The notes: generated by a model from the sequence alone, not told the origin. A DNA stretch of 64,000 nt from Acidobacteriota bacterium (GCA_947467605.1 CANIII010000012.1:1-64000); one strand, 5' to 3'; shown: positions 38,832 through 47,962, counted from the first letter of the stretch. A program made the numbers and translations.

Positions 38832-40255
38832 TAGGCGCTCCCCTTCAGCCGGTCGGCCACGATGTCCATGCGCGTGCCGCGCGAACCCTTGACGAGCACG
38901 AGATCACCCGGCTTCACGAGGGCGGCGGCATGATCGGCAGCGGCCGTGCTGTCAGCAAAGCGATGGATCCGTTCCGGTGCGAGGCCGGAGGCGCGTGCAC
39001 CCTTGGCCAATCCGTCAGCGACCTGGCCGCCCACGACCACGAGTTCGTCCACGCCGGCGGCCACAGCGGCGCGTCCACACGCCACATGCAGCGTGATCGC
39101 CAGATCACCGAGCTCGCGCATTTCGCCGAGCATCGCGATGCGGCGCGGCGCAGGCGTGGCAGCGAGCGCTTCAAACGACCGCAGCAGCGCCGCCGGGCTC
39201 GCGTTGTAGGAGTCATCGACCACGCGGACGCCGCTGGCGAGCGTGACCACTTCGCCGCGGCGCGAGACCGGCCGCAACGCCGAGAGGCGCGGCACCATCG
39301 CCGACACCGGCACGCCCGCATCAGCGGCCACCGCGATGGCCGCCAGCGCGTTCATCAAATTCGCGCGGCCCGGCAGGGGCACGCGAATCGCGTAAGCCGC
39401 GCCGTCGATCCACACATTCGCAGCCGTGCCATCAAATCCGTGATCGACAATATCTGTGGCGCGGATGTCAGCGCCTTCGCTTTCACCAAACGTGATCGTG
39501 CGGCCCGCAAAGCCGCCGATGCGCGCCATCACCAGCGCATCGTCTGCATTCGCAATCAGCGCGCTCGATGCCGTGGCCCCTTCGAGAATCTCCGCCTTGG
39601 CATCAGCGATCGCGTCGCGCGCACCAAAGTGGCCGATGTGTGCGTCGCCCACGTTGGTCCACAGGCGCACATCCGGCTCACTGATGCCGACCAGTGTGCG
39701 AATCTCGCCCGCGTGGTTCATGCCGAGTTCCACCACTGCAACGTCCGCGCCATGGCGCAACTCGAGGAGCGACAGCGGCAAGCCGATGTGATTGTTGAGG
39801 TTGCCCTGATTCCTGAAGACGTTGAACGTCGCGCCCAACAGGTCGGCGGTCATTTCTTTCGTGGTGGTTTTACCGGCGCTGCCCGTGATCGCGATCACGC
39901 ACGCGTGGCTCGCGCGACGAACCGCGCGGGCCAGATCCTGAAGCGCGACGAGCGTATCGGGCACCTCGATAACGGCGACAGGGCCTGGTGCCGATACCGG
40001 ATGCGAGACGAGTAGGCCTCCCACCTGACGACGGACCAAGTCGGGCACAAACGTATGGCCGTCGAAGTTCGGGCCCGACAGCGCGATGAACAGCGCACCA
40101 CTCACGACGACCGGATCTGCCAGCGCACGGCTGTCGGTCGATACGGACGCAAACACGCGCGCCGGATCGCCTGATACGAGGCGCCCCTTCACCGCTTCCG
40201 CGACAAAGCCCGCTGACAACGCCAGAACGACCGGAGCGCTCGCCAGGACCGTCAC
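38831..40255 (-). CDS. murF: UDP-MurNAc-tripeptide-D-Ala-D-Ala ligase
   Basis: The 474-residue Mur ligase attaches D-Ala-D-Ala to the UDP-MurNAc tripeptide. It shows GALFIALSGPNFDGHTFV, the ATP loop AITGSAGKTTTKEMTADLL, NQGNLNNHIGLPLSLL and VVDDSYNASPAALLRSFEAL. The D-Ala-D-Ala ligase ddl that supplies its substrate is not in this operon. Start GTG 40255 overlaps the murE stop as GTGA. Confidence 0.97.
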   Translation of the reverse strand: MTVLASAPVVLALSAGFVAEAVKGRLVSGDPARVFASVSTDSRALADPVVVSGALFIALSGPNFDGHTFVPDLVRRQVGGLLVSHPVSAPGPVAVIEVPDTLVALQDLARAVRRASHACVIAITGSAGKTTTKEMTADLLGATFNVFRNQGNLNNHIGLPLSLLELRHGADVAVVELGMNHAGEIRTLVGISEPDVRLWTNVGDAHIGHFGARDAIADAKAEILEGATASSALIANADDALVMARIGGFAGRTITFGESEGADIRATDIVDHGFDGTAANVWIDGAAYAIRVPLPGRANLMNALAAIAVAADAGVPVSAMVPRLSALRPVSRRGEVVTLASGVRVVDDSYNASPAALLRSFEALAATPAPRRIAMLGEMRELGDLAITLHVACGRAAVAAGVDELVVVGGQVADGLAKGARASGLAPERIHRFADSTAAADHAAALVKPGDLVLVKGSRGTRMDIVADRLKGSA

Positions 40256-41772
40256 ACCCGGGAGGTCGCGCGTCGCTGCAGGGCGGCGCGCGCGATGTCC
40301 ACATCATCGAACGGCAACGTGCGTTCGCCGATGATCTGGAATTTCTCGTGGCCCTTGCCGGCCACCAGCACGAGGTCGCCAGGCTTGGCGCTCTTGATCG
40401 CGTGTTCAATCGCGAGACGACGATCGGCAATCGCGACACAGGGCGTGACCGCGCGCGGCGGCGCCCCTGGGTCACGCGCCGGCACGATGCCGCGCTTGAT
40501 GTCTTCGATGATGCTGTCGGCGTCCTCTGAACGCGGATTGTCCGACGTCACCACAACGAGGTCGCTGAGGCGCGCCGCCACGGCGCCCATGAGCAGGCGC
40601 TTCGACTTGTCGCGATCACCGCCACAGCCAAAGACCGTGATGAGCCGGCCGGACGCGAGCGGCCGCGCCGTTTCGAGCAGATTCTTCAGCGCATCATCCG
40701 TGTGCGCGTAGTCCACGACCACGCGAACGTCGTCTGCGCGGCCCGACACGATCTGGAAGCGGCCAGGGACGCCATCCAGGCGCGCCAGTCCCTGCTCGAT
40801 CGCAGCGTGCGGCACCTTCAGCGCGTCAGCCAGCCCGACGGCGCCAAGGATGTTGTAGACATTCGGCCGGCCGACGAGCGGCGAGCGCACGGCCAGTCGG
40901 CCGTTCGGTGTCTCGACATCAAAGGCGACGCCTTCGAGTGACGCATGCACATCGATCGGCCGAATATCCGCGTCGTGGTCGATGGCGTAGGTCACGACGT
41001 ACGGCAGCGTCCGCGCCAGCTCAAGACCGCGCGGATCGTCAACATTGATAATCGCCGGAGCGCCGGCAGGGAGCATCTCGAACAGGCGCCGCTTGGCGTC
41101 GAAGTACTGCTGCATGTCGCCGTGGAAGTCGAGGTGATCGCGCGTCAGATTGGTGAAGAGCGCCGCGCGAAACTTCAAGTACGCCACCCGCTGCAGCACG
41201 AGCGCGTGCGACGACACTTCCATCGCGCAGGCCCGATCGCCGCGGTCCACCATTTCGCGCAACAGGCGCTGCAGCTCGGAGGCCTCGGGGGTGGTGTGCG
41301 AGGCGTCGCGTTCTTCGCCGGCAACCTTGAAGGACACCGTGCCGATGCGTCCGCAGTTCAGATCCGCCGCTTCGAAGATGGAGGCGATGAGATACGTGCA
41401 GGTCGTTTTGCCGTTCGTGCCGGTCACACCGACGAGCTTCAGGTCGTCACTCGGGCGACCGTAAAAGATCGACGACAACTCGGCGAGAGACAGCCGCGCG
41501 TCGGTCGTCTGAATCCACGGCACCGCGATGCCCGCGGGCGCCGGCCCTTCGGCGACCACGGCGACCGCACCACGTGATGCCGCCTGCTCGACGAAGATCG
41601 TGCCGTCGGCCTTCTGTCCCTTCACCGCCACGAACACACCGCCGGACGAGGCGGCGCGTGAGTCGTGCACAACGCCACTCACGCGACGACCACCGACACC
41701 GAGGCGCTCGATCACCGCGCGCGCGTCTGTCGCGAGCGTCTGTGCCCCGGCGACGAGTTCGCCCAATGTCAT
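40252..41772 (-). CDS. murE: UDP-MurNAc-L-Ala-D-Glu-diamino acid ligase
   Basis: The 506-residue Mur ligase adds the third stem-peptide residue. It shows VHDSRAASSGGVFVAVKGQ, the ATP loop GVTGTNGKTTCTYLIASIF, EVSSHALVLQRV, FTNLTRDHLDFHGDM, DYAHTDDALKNLL and the substrate motif TSDNPRSEDADSII. The DNPR motif is the meso-diaminopimelate type rather than the lysine type, so a Gram-negative, A1-gamma peptidoglycan is expected. ATG 41772 overlaps the ftsI stop as ATGA. Confidence 0.97.
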   Translation of the reverse strand: MTLGELVAGAQTLATDARAVIERLGVGGRRVSGVVHDSRAASSGGVFVAVKGQKADGTIFVEQAASRGAVAVVAEGPAPAGIAVPWIQTTDARLSLAELSSIFYGRPSDDLKLVGVTGTNGKTTCTYLIASIFEAADLNCGRIGTVSFKVAGEERDASHTTPEASELQRLLREMVDRGDRACAMEVSSHALVLQRVAYLKFRAALFTNLTRDHLDFHGDMQQYFDAKRRLFEMLPAGAPAIINVDDPRGLELARTLPYVVTYAIDHDADIRPIDVHASLEGVAFDVETPNGRLAVRSPLVGRPNVYNILGAVGLADALKVPHAAIEQGLARLDGVPGRFQIVSGRADDVRVVVDYAHTDDALKNLLETARPLASGRLITVFGCGGDRDKSKRLLMGAVAARLSDLVVVTSDNPRSEDADSIIEDIKRGIVPARDPGAPPRAVTPCVAIADRRLAIEHAIKSAKPGDLVLVAGKGHEKFQIIGERTLPFDDVDIARAALQRRATSRV

Positions 41773-43868
41773 TTCACGGTCCCGACACGCTTGAGTTGCA
41801 GGGAGATCACGCTGCCGCGATCCAGCGGTGCGCCGGCGGCCGGCGACTGCGTCATCACGACGCCATCGCCAGATACGCGGGTGACCAAACCGGCCTTGCC
41901 CAACACACGCAGCGCTTCGCGCGCGCTCATGCCATGCACGTTCGGCACGAGCGATTCGCCGCTGGCATCGGTCACCATGGCTTCAACAGGCGCGTTGACC
42001 AGCGGCTGGCTGATCGTGTTGGCCGGCGCGGTGATCAGGAGCGGCGGCACTGGATTCACCGAGCGCGGCACGCCCAACTGACGCAGCGCCGCTTCTGCGA
42101 TGTTCTTGAAGATCGGCGCGGCCACGCTGCCGCCGTACGCCGGTCCGTTGCGCGGCGTGTCGATCACGACCAGGATCGCGAGGCGCGGATGCCGCGACGG
42201 CACAAAGCCGACAAACGAGACGTTGTAGTCGGTCTTCGAGTAGTGGCCGTCCACGACCTTCGACGCGGTGCCCGTCTTGCCGGCGACCTGATAGCCATCG
42301 ATCTTCGCGAGGCCGCCGGTGCCGTGCGGGCTCACGACGACCTGTTCCATGATTTCGGTGACGGTCGCGGCCGTGTTGGCGTTGATCGCCTGGCGGATCG
42401 GCTTCGGCGCCACCGCCTGCCGCACGCCGTTCTGAATGACCGCACGAATCACATGCGGCTGGAAGAGTGTGCCGCCATTGGCCACCGCGCTCACGGCCGT
42501 CACCATCTGCAACGGCGTGACACCCACTTCGTAGCCCATCGACATCGACGCGAGCGAGCTTTCCGTCAACTGCGACAGCGGCGACAACTGGCCTCGGCTC
42601 TCGCCGTACAACTCATGACCCACCACCTGGCCGAAACCGAAGCGACTGATGTAGCGCTCCATCAGCTCGGCGCCGACGCGCAGCCCGATCTTGACGGCGC
42701 CGACGTTGCTTGATTTCACGATGACGTCTTCGAAAGGAATCGCGCCGTAGTTGTGGCCCTTCGCTTCCGTGATCGGCTTGCTGCGGCCGGGCAACTTGAT
42801 CTGCCCCGGGTTCGTGTCGATGATGTCGTCGACTTTGAACACGCCTTCTTCAAAGGCCGCCGACGCCGTCACGATCTTGAACGTCGATCCCGGCTCGTAC
42901 GTGTCCTGAATCGCGCGATTGCGTCGCGCGTCGTCATCGCGCACGTCCTGCGGGAAATTCGGATTGAAATTGGGATAGCTCGCTTCGGCCAGGATTTCAC
43001 CGGTCTGCGGGTCCATCACAATCGCCGTACCGCCCTTGGCGTTGAACTTCTCGACGCCGGCCAACAGTTCGCGCTCGGCGATGTGCTGCACGTACTGGTC
43101 GATCGTCAGCTCGACCGTGCCACCCGGTGTCGATGGCTGCTGCATGCGGCTCTGCACCGTGCGGCCTTTTGCGTCGACCTGCACGAGCGACCGGCCATCC
43201 AGACCCGTGATGTACTTGTTGTAGGCCGACTCGACACCACCCAGCCCGACGTTGTCGAGGTTCACGAAGCCGAGCACGTGCGACGCCAATTCCTTCTTCG
43301 GATAGAACCGCTTGGTCTCGGTGCGTAGCCCGATGCCTTCGAGCTTGAGCTTCGCGATGCGCGCAGACGCCTCGGGGCCGATCTGGCGCCGCACATACGC
43401 AAACGCCTTGCCCGACGACAGGCGCGTGACCAGATCCGCGCGCTCTTCCGGCGTGCAGTCACCAAACGCGTGACAGAGCGCAGCCACGGTCTCCGCGGGC
43501 TTCTTGATTTCGCTTGGTACGGCAAAGATCGTGTCGGTGTCGACCGAGTACGCGAGGATCTGGCCGTTGCGATCGACGATCTCGCCGCGCTTGGCTTTGT
43601 CGAGCAGCAACCGCTGCTGACGATTCTCGGCTTCGTTGAGTAAGAACTTGTGTTGCACGACCTGCAGATTGACGAATCGCGCTTCGATCGCCGCGGCCCA
43701 CAGTGCGAGCAAGGAGACGACGACGATGACGCGGCGCTTCACGTTGCCGCGCCAGGCATCTTCGAATGCCTCGCCCGGACGATCCGACGAGGTCAACACC
43801 GTCAGTGCGGCGCGCCCCTTGGACGGCAGCAGGTGGCTGAGCCGCGCGAGTGGGTCACGGAGTTTCAT
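41769..43868 (-). CDS. ftsI: Division-specific class B penicillin-binding protein with PASTA domain
   Basis: The 699-residue transpeptidase cross-links septal peptidoglycan. It has one membrane helix (about 47-66), a PBP dimerisation domain with RGEIVDRNGQILAYSVDT, and the catalytic domain with Ser328 in EPGSTFKIV. The SxN motif is in KSSNVGAVK and the KTG motif in AGKTGTASKV. A single C-terminal PASTA domain (SLVPNVHGMSAREALRVL) follows, as in SpoVD-type PBPs. It likely partners FtsW. ATG 43868 overlaps the ftsL stop as ATGA. Confidence 0.95.
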   Translation of the reverse strand: MKLRDPLARLSHLLPSKGRAALTVLTSSDRPGEAFEDAWRGNVKRRVIVVVSLLALWAAAIEARFVNLQVVQHKFLLNEAENRQQRLLLDKAKRGEIVDRNGQILAYSVDTDTIFAVPSEIKKPAETVAALCHAFGDCTPEERADLVTRLSSGKAFAYVRRQIGPEASARIAKLKLEGIGLRTETKRFYPKKELASHVLGFVNLDNVGLGGVESAYNKYITGLDGRSLVQVDAKGRTVQSRMQQPSTPGGTVELTIDQYVQHIAERELLAGVEKFNAKGGTAIVMDPQTGEILAEASYPNFNPNFPQDVRDDDARRNRAIQDTYEPGSTFKIVTASAAFEEGVFKVDDIIDTNPGQIKLPGRSKPITEAKGHNYGAIPFEDVIVKSSNVGAVKIGLRVGAELMERYISRFGFGQVVGHELYGESRGQLSPLSQLTESSLASMSMGYEVGVTPLQMVTAVSAVANGGTLFQPHVIRAVIQNGVRQAVAPKPIRQAINANTAATVTEIMEQVVVSPHGTGGLAKIDGYQVAGKTGTASKVVDGHYSKTDYNVSFVGFVPSRHPRLAILVVIDTPRNGPAYGGSVAAPIFKNIAEAALRQLGVPRSVNPVPPLLITAPANTISQPLVNAPVEAMVTDASGESLVPNVHGMSAREALRVLGKAGLVTRVSGDGVVMTQSPAAGAPLDRGSVISLQLKRVGTVK

Positions 43869-44278
43869 CGAACAATCTCCGACATCGCGCCGGCGCGAGC
43901 CACGATCGCCTTGTCGACCTTGGCGGGCGTCATGCGTTCGATGACGAGCGTGCTGCCGGGCGGCGGCACCACCATGTGCAACTCGGTCATCGCGATCCGT
44001 TCAATGCGCTCGGGAGACGTCAGCGTCTCGATCGTCAGTCGCAGCCGACGATTGAGCAGCTCTTCCTGCGCGCGCTCGTGCTGCAGCTTCTCGATCTGGT
44101 AGCCGTTGCGCAAAATCTCGAAATGCTGCCACGCGGCAAAGAGCGCCATGCCCACGATGAGCGCCCAGGCACCCGCCGTGCGTGCGAAATCCTCGCGCTG
44201 GCGCGTGTCGGCCTCGCGCACGATCGGATTGTTGCGGACGTCCTTCTTGATCGCGTATTCGACGTCGATGCTGCTCAT
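43865..44278 (-). CDS. ftsL: FtsL-like division protein
   Basis: The 137-residue bitopic protein has a polar N-terminus, one membrane helix (about 37-53) and a heptad-like coiled coil (QIEKLQHERAQEELLNRRL). An FtsL-type C-terminal segment SPERIERIAMTELHMVVP follows. Sequence conservation is low in this family, but position between rsmH and ftsI, size and topology fit FtsL well. ATG 44278 overlaps the rsmH stop as ATGA. Confidence 0.87.
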   Translation of the reverse strand: MSSIDVEYAIKKDVRNNPIVREADTRQREDFARTAGAWALIVGMALFAAWQHFEILRNGYQIEKLQHERAQEELLNRRLRLTIETLTSPERIERIAMTELHMVVPPPGSTLVIERMTPAKVDKAIVARAGAMSEIVR

Positions 44279-45183
44279 GCCACTCTCTCCATCGCGCGCA
44301 GCTTCGCGCTGCGCGACCGCGGGTTCTCTTCGCGCTCGGCATCCGTCGGTTCGAGCGGCTTCGGCGTCAGCACGCGGCCGATCGGCTCGGTCTCATCCGC
44401 AGGTTTCGCGATCGCTCTGAACGTGTGCTTGACGATGCGATCTTCGAGGGAGTGAAAGGCGATCACGACGAGCCGGCCACCCGTGTGGAGCGTGGCCACC
44501 GTCGATTGCAGAAACGCGTCGAGGCCGTCGAGTTCGCCGTTGATCCAGATGCGCAGCGCCTGAAAGGTGCGCGTCGCTGGATCCAGCCGCTGCCAGGTGC
44601 CGCCACCCGCTGCGCGGCGTACCACCGAGGCGAGTTCGGCCGTCCGGGCGAGTGGCTGCCGGTCGCGCGCAGAGACAATGGCGCGCGCGATGCGGCGTGC
44701 GTGTCGCTCTTCGCCGTACTGATAGATGACGTCGGCCAGCGTGCCTTCGTCGACGTGCGCCAACCGATCGGCCAGCGTCTCGCCCGCCGACGCATTCATG
44801 CGCATATCGAGCGGGCCATCGTGACGAAAGCTGAAGCCGCGCTCGGCGTCGTCGAGCTGCATGGACGACACGCCGAGGTCGGCAAGTGCGCCGTCGATGC
44901 CCGTGATGTTTCGCTCGGCGAGAACCGTCGGGAGCGTGCGGTAGTCCGCGTGCACCAGCTCCACACGCGCTGAAAAGGTCTCGAGACGCGTGCGTGCGTG
45001 TGCGAGCGCGTTGACGTCGCGATCGAGACCGATCACTCGACCCGCGCCCGCATTGAGCAGCATCTCGGTGTGACCACCGAGGCCCACCGTGCAGTCGACG
45101 TAGAGACCATCGGGGCGCGGCGCCAGCAGTGACAGCACCTCCGCCGGCATGACGGGCGCGTGAGACGGCGTCGCGGTCGTCAT
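44275..45183 (-). CDS. rsmH: 16S rRNA (cytosine-1402-N4)-methyltransferase RsmH
   Basis: The 302-residue SAM-dependent methyltransferase modifies C1402 of 16S rRNA. It shows HAPVMPAEVLSLL, the SAM site VDCTVGLGGHTEMLL, IDGALADLGVSSMQLDDAERGF, DMRMN, and the C-terminal VVIAFHSLEDRIVKHTFR. ATG 45183 lies two bases after the mraZ stop; longer frames upstream overlap mraZ and are ignored. Confidence 0.97.
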   Translation of the reverse strand: MTTATPSHAPVMPAEVLSLLAPRPDGLYVDCTVGLGGHTEMLLNAGAGRVIGLDRDVNALAHARTRLETFSARVELVHADYRTLPTVLAERNITGIDGALADLGVSSMQLDDAERGFSFRHDGPLDMRMNASAGETLADRLAHVDEGTLADVIYQYGEERHARRIARAIVSARDRQPLARTAELASVVRRAAGGGTWQRLDPATRTFQALRIWINGELDGLDAFLQSTVATLHTGGRLVVIAFHSLEDRIVKHTFRAIAKPADETEPIGRVLTPKPLEPTDAEREENPRSRSAKLRAMERVA

Positions 45184-45185
45184 GC

Positions 45186-45626
45186 TCAGATCCCAAACTC
45201 CGACAGCGCTTTCGCGTCGTCGTCGGTGAACGGCTCGGCCGCCATCTTGTGCACGAAGCGGTCGTGGTTCCAGACGTCGAGATAGTCGATTTGCCCCAGT
45301 ACGTCGACATCGCCGTTCATCTTGGCGACGTCGCGGAGCTGCCACGGAATCATCACGCGACCCTGGGCGTCGAATTCGGCGGCCTGGCCGTAATAGCTGA
45401 CGCGGGCGAGAAACTTCAGGCGGGCCGGGTGCGTACTAGGCATTTTGGCCAGACGCTCTTCGAGGGCGTGCCAGACCGGCATCGGGTAGATGCGGACGGA
45501 TTCGCCGGTGATGCTGGTGAGATAGAGCCCCGTCCCGTGCGCGTCTTGCACGAGCGCGCGGAATGACGCGGGGAGCTTGAGGCGCCCCTTGTCATCAATT
45601 TTGGCGGGATAGTTACCGCGCAACAC
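45186..45626 (-). CDS. mraZ: MraZ, SpoVT/AbrB-fold transcriptional regulator of the dcw operon
   Basis: The 146-residue protein begins LRGNYPAKIDDKGRLKLPAS and has a second matching half with FDAQGRVMIPWQLRD, the two SpoVT/AbrB-like half-domains of MraZ. MraZ forms a ring that binds repeats upstream of its own operon and represses it in E. coli. GTG 45626 is chosen: it has GGAG seven bases upstream and matches the usual MraZ N-terminus. A longer frame to 45698 would run through the promoter and operator repeats. Confidence 0.93.
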   Translation of the reverse strand: MLRGNYPAKIDDKGRLKLPASFRALVQDAHGTGLYLTSITGESVRIYPMPVWHALEERLAKMPSTHPARLKFLARVSYYGQAAEFDAQGRVMIPWQLRDVAKMNGDVDVLGQIDYLDVWNHDRFVHKMAAEPFTDDDAKALSEFGI

Positions 45627-45633
45627 GTTTAGG

Positions 45634-45659
45634 CTCCACTTTTGTCCAGAAAAGTCCAC
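45634..45659 (-). promoter_or_regulatory. Putative MraZ operator: three TGGA repeats at 10-bp spacing
   Basis: Reading the minus strand, GTGGAC (45659-45654), CTGGAC (45649-45644) and GTGGAG (45639-45634) recur exactly every ten bases. E. coli MraZ binds three TGGGN repeats with five-base spacers, which is the same period. The repeats sit between the -10 element and the start codon, and the last one contains the mraZ GGAG Shine-Dalgarno sequence. Confidence 0.65.
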
Positions 45660-45663
45660 GGCT

Positions 45664-45692
45664 AGGGTAAGTCCGGGCCGGAGTGCTGTCAA
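45664..45692 (-). promoter_or_regulatory. Sigma70 promoter of the dcw operon
   Basis: On the minus strand a perfect -35 TTGACA (45692-45687) is followed after 17 bases by TACCCT (45669-45664). Transcription would begin near 45657, inside the first MraZ repeat. This is the best promoter in the window and the only clear one for the whole division operon. Confidence 0.7.
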
Positions 45693-45729
45693 TTGCAAAC
45701 TTAAGCAGAATCAGTACTTACGTTGTATT

Positions 45730-45746
45730 TTCGCCCTACTGGCGAA
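45730..45746. promoter_or_regulatory. Inverted repeat TTCGCC-N5-GGCGAA in the mraZ/epimerase divergent region
   Basis: Six-base arms with a five-base loop lie 47 bases before the epimerase ATG and upstream of the mraZ -35. A related half-site GGGCGAA occurs at 45757-45763. It could be an operator for an unknown regulator; nothing else supports this. Confidence 0.25.
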
Positions 45747-45792
45747 TGCGAACACAGGGCGAATAAAATTCTGTTACGGTTTCGATGGACGC

Positions 45793-46824
45793 ATGACTGC
45801 CCCACCAGCCACGTTTTCAGACACCTACCGGGAGTTCTATCGGCACCGCCGCGTGATGATCACGGGCGGCCTCGGCTTCATCGGCTCCAACCTGGCCCAC
45901 CGCCTGGTCGATCTGGGCGCCGACGTGCTTCTGGTCGACTCCCTGATCCCCGATTACGGCGGCAACCTCTTCAACATCGCCGGCATCGAGTCGCGCGTGA
46001 ACGTCAACATCGCCGATGTGCGTCAGGCCACCACGATGAACTACCTCGTGCAGGGCCGCGACGTGATCTTCAACCTGGCCGGTCAGGTCAGCCACATCGA
46101 CAGCATGCGCGATCCACACACGGACCTCGCGATCAACTGCCAAAGTCAGTTGACGATGCTCGAGGCGTGCCGTCAGCACAATCCCACCGCGAAAGTCGTC
46201 TACGCGGGCACTCGGCAGATTTACGGCAAGCCGGATCGGCTGCCTGTGGACGAAACGCACCTGGTACGACCCACCGACATCAACGGCATCAATAAAGCCG
46301 CCGGCGAGCAGTACCACATCGTCTACAACAACGTCTTCGGCGTCGCCGCGTGCTCCCTGCGACTGACCAACATCTACGGGCCGCGTCAACTGATCCGCCA
46401 CAATCGTCAGGGCTTCATCGGTTGGTTCATGCGGCTCGCGCTCGAAGGCCGCGACATTCAAATCTACGGCGACGGCTCACAACTGCGCGACTTTGTGTAC
46501 GTGGACGACGCAGCGGATGCATTTCTGCGCGCGGGCGCCACCGACGTTGTGAATGGCGGCGTCTTCAACGTCGGCGGGCCGGACGCGGTCAGCCATCGTG
46601 ATCTCGTCACGATGTTGCTCGAAGAAGCCGGCGCGGGTCGCGCACAGTACATCGAGTGGCCCGAGGAGAAGCGGCGCATCGATATCGGCTCGTTCTACAC
46701 CGATTCATCGAAGTTTGTCGCTGCGACCGGATGGCAGCGCACGGTGGGGCTGCGTGATGGATTGCGCCGCACGCTGGCGTACTACCGCGAACATAGCGCG
46801 CACTATCTGGAGTCGAAATCGTGA
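45793..46824 (+). CDS. NAD-dependent epimerase/dehydratase lacking the catalytic tyrosine
   Basis: The 343-residue extended SDR has the nucleotide-binding motif ITGGLGFIGSNLAHRL, VDSLIPDYGGN, FNLAGQVSHIDSM and RLTNIYGPRQL. These match nucleotide-sugar epimerases and dehydratases. The usual YxxxK active site appears as DINGINKAAGEQYH, with Lys168 kept but Asn164 in the tyrosine position. A subfamily with NGINK is known to me from glycan clusters, but its exact reaction is not. It probably acts on a UDP- or dTDP-sugar and is translationally coupled (GTGA) to the aminotransferase that follows. Confidence 0.85.
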   Translation: MTAPPATFSDTYREFYRHRRVMITGGLGFIGSNLAHRLVDLGADVLLVDSLIPDYGGNLFNIAGIESRVNVNIADVRQATTMNYLVQGRDVIFNLAGQVSHIDSMRDPHTDLAINCQSQLTMLEACRQHNPTAKVVYAGTRQIYGKPDRLPVDETHLVRPTDINGINKAAGEQYHIVYNNVFGVAACSLRLTNIYGPRQLIRHNRQGFIGWFMRLALEGRDIQIYGDGSQLRDFVYVDDAADAFLRAGATDVVNGGVFNVGGPDAVSHRDLVTMLLEEAGAGRAQYIEWPEEKRRIDIGSFYTDSSKFVAATGWQRTVGLRDGLRRTLAYYREHSAHYLESKS

Positions 46825-47924
46825 GCGTGAACGTGCCCGTCGTGCCCTTCATGGATTTGCGGCCCGGCCCGGATGCCTCGGCCGTGCGCAGTGCGATTCA
46901 GCGCGTCATCGATCGCGGATGGTTCATCCTCGGACCGGAGTTGCTGGCGTTCGAGGAAGAGTTCGCCGCAGAAATGGGCGGCCGATACGCCGTCGGCGTG
47001 GGCACTGGCACGGACGCGATCGCGCTGCTCTTGCGCGCGCTTGGCATCGGCCCTGGCGATGAAGTGATCACCGCTCCTGTCTCGGCCGCGTACTCCGCGC
47101 TCGCCATCATGATGGTGGGCGCCAGACCGGTGTTCGCGGATCTCGATCCCGTGCGCCTCACGCTTGACCCGCGCGCCACGGAAGCGGCGATCACACCGCG
47201 CACCAAGGCGATCATGCCGGTGCATCTCTACGGTCAGGCCGCAGACATGCCCGCGATCGCGGCGATCGCCGCCAAACACAGGTTGCTGATCGTGGAAGAT
47301 GCGTGTCAGGCCCACGGCGCGACATCCGCTGGCGAGCCGGTCGGTTCGTACGGCGCGGGCGGTGCGTTCAGCTTCTATCCAACGAAGAATCTCGGTGCGC
47401 TCGGTGACGGCGGTGCCATCGTCACGAACGACGCGGCACTGGCCGACAAGGTCAAGCTGCTGCGCAATGGCGGACAGCGGAATCGATACCTGCACGAAGA
47501 ATTCGGTGTGAACTCGCGCCTCGACGAAATGCAGGCCGCGATTCTGCGGGCCAGGTTGCCGCTGCTCGCTGGCTGGACCGCGCGACGGCGCGCCCTCGCG
47601 GCTCGCTACCGGACGCAACTCACCGGGTCATCGGTCACAGTGCCGCCCGAATGCGACCCGGGCCATGTGTACCATCTGTTTCCGATCCTGTCGCCGGACC
47701 GCGATCGCTTGCGTGCCGACCTCGCCGAACGCGGCATTGAAACACTGATTCATTACCCGATTTCGCTCCCCAAGCAGCCGGCCATGGCCCCGACCGACCC
47801 GGCCGCCTGCCCGATTGGGGCCCGGATCGCCGATCAGGTGCTGTCGCTCCCCCTCCACCCCCAGCTCAGCTTCGACGACCTGGACCGGGTCGCCGAGGCG
47901 GTCACCGCCTGCGCCCCGAAATAG
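46821..47924 (+). CDS. DegT/DnrJ/EryC1/StrS sugar aminotransferase
   Basis: The 367-residue PLP enzyme shows the family blocks GPELLAFEEEFAA, VGVGTGTDAIALLLRA, PVHLYGQAADM, VEDACQAHGA with Asp160, and SFYPTKNLGALGDGGAI with the PLP Lys189. These enzymes aminate keto-sugars attached to nucleotides. The preceding epimerase would supply such a keto-sugar, so the pair likely makes an amino-sugar for surface glycan or a secondary metabolite. GTG 46821 overlaps the epimerase stop. No glycosyltransferase cluster is adjacent except the GT2 gene at 50 kb. Confidence 0.92.
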   Translation: MSVNVPVVPFMDLRPGPDASAVRSAIQRVIDRGWFILGPELLAFEEEFAAEMGGRYAVGVGTGTDAIALLLRALGIGPGDEVITAPVSAAYSALAIMMVGARPVFADLDPVRLTLDPRATEAAITPRTKAIMPVHLYGQAADMPAIAAIAAKHRLLIVEDACQAHGATSAGEPVGSYGAGGAFSFYPTKNLGALGDGGAIVTNDAALADKVKLLRNGGQRNRYLHEEFGVNSRLDEMQAAILRARLPLLAGWTARRRALAARYRTQLTGSSVTVPPECDPGHVYHLFPILSPDRDRLRADLAERGIETLIHYPISLPKQPAMAPTDPAACPIGARIADQVLSLPLHPQLSFDDLDRVAEAVTACAPK

Positions 47925-47962
47925 CCGGAAGACACCCCGGCCAGAACGGGCTGATCCGGGTC

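Noticed and set aside
45627-45698. Longer mraZ start at 45698
   Set aside because: It would translate the -35/-10 promoter and operator repeats, and it lacks a Shine-Dalgarno sequence. GTG 45626 has GGAG at seven bases.
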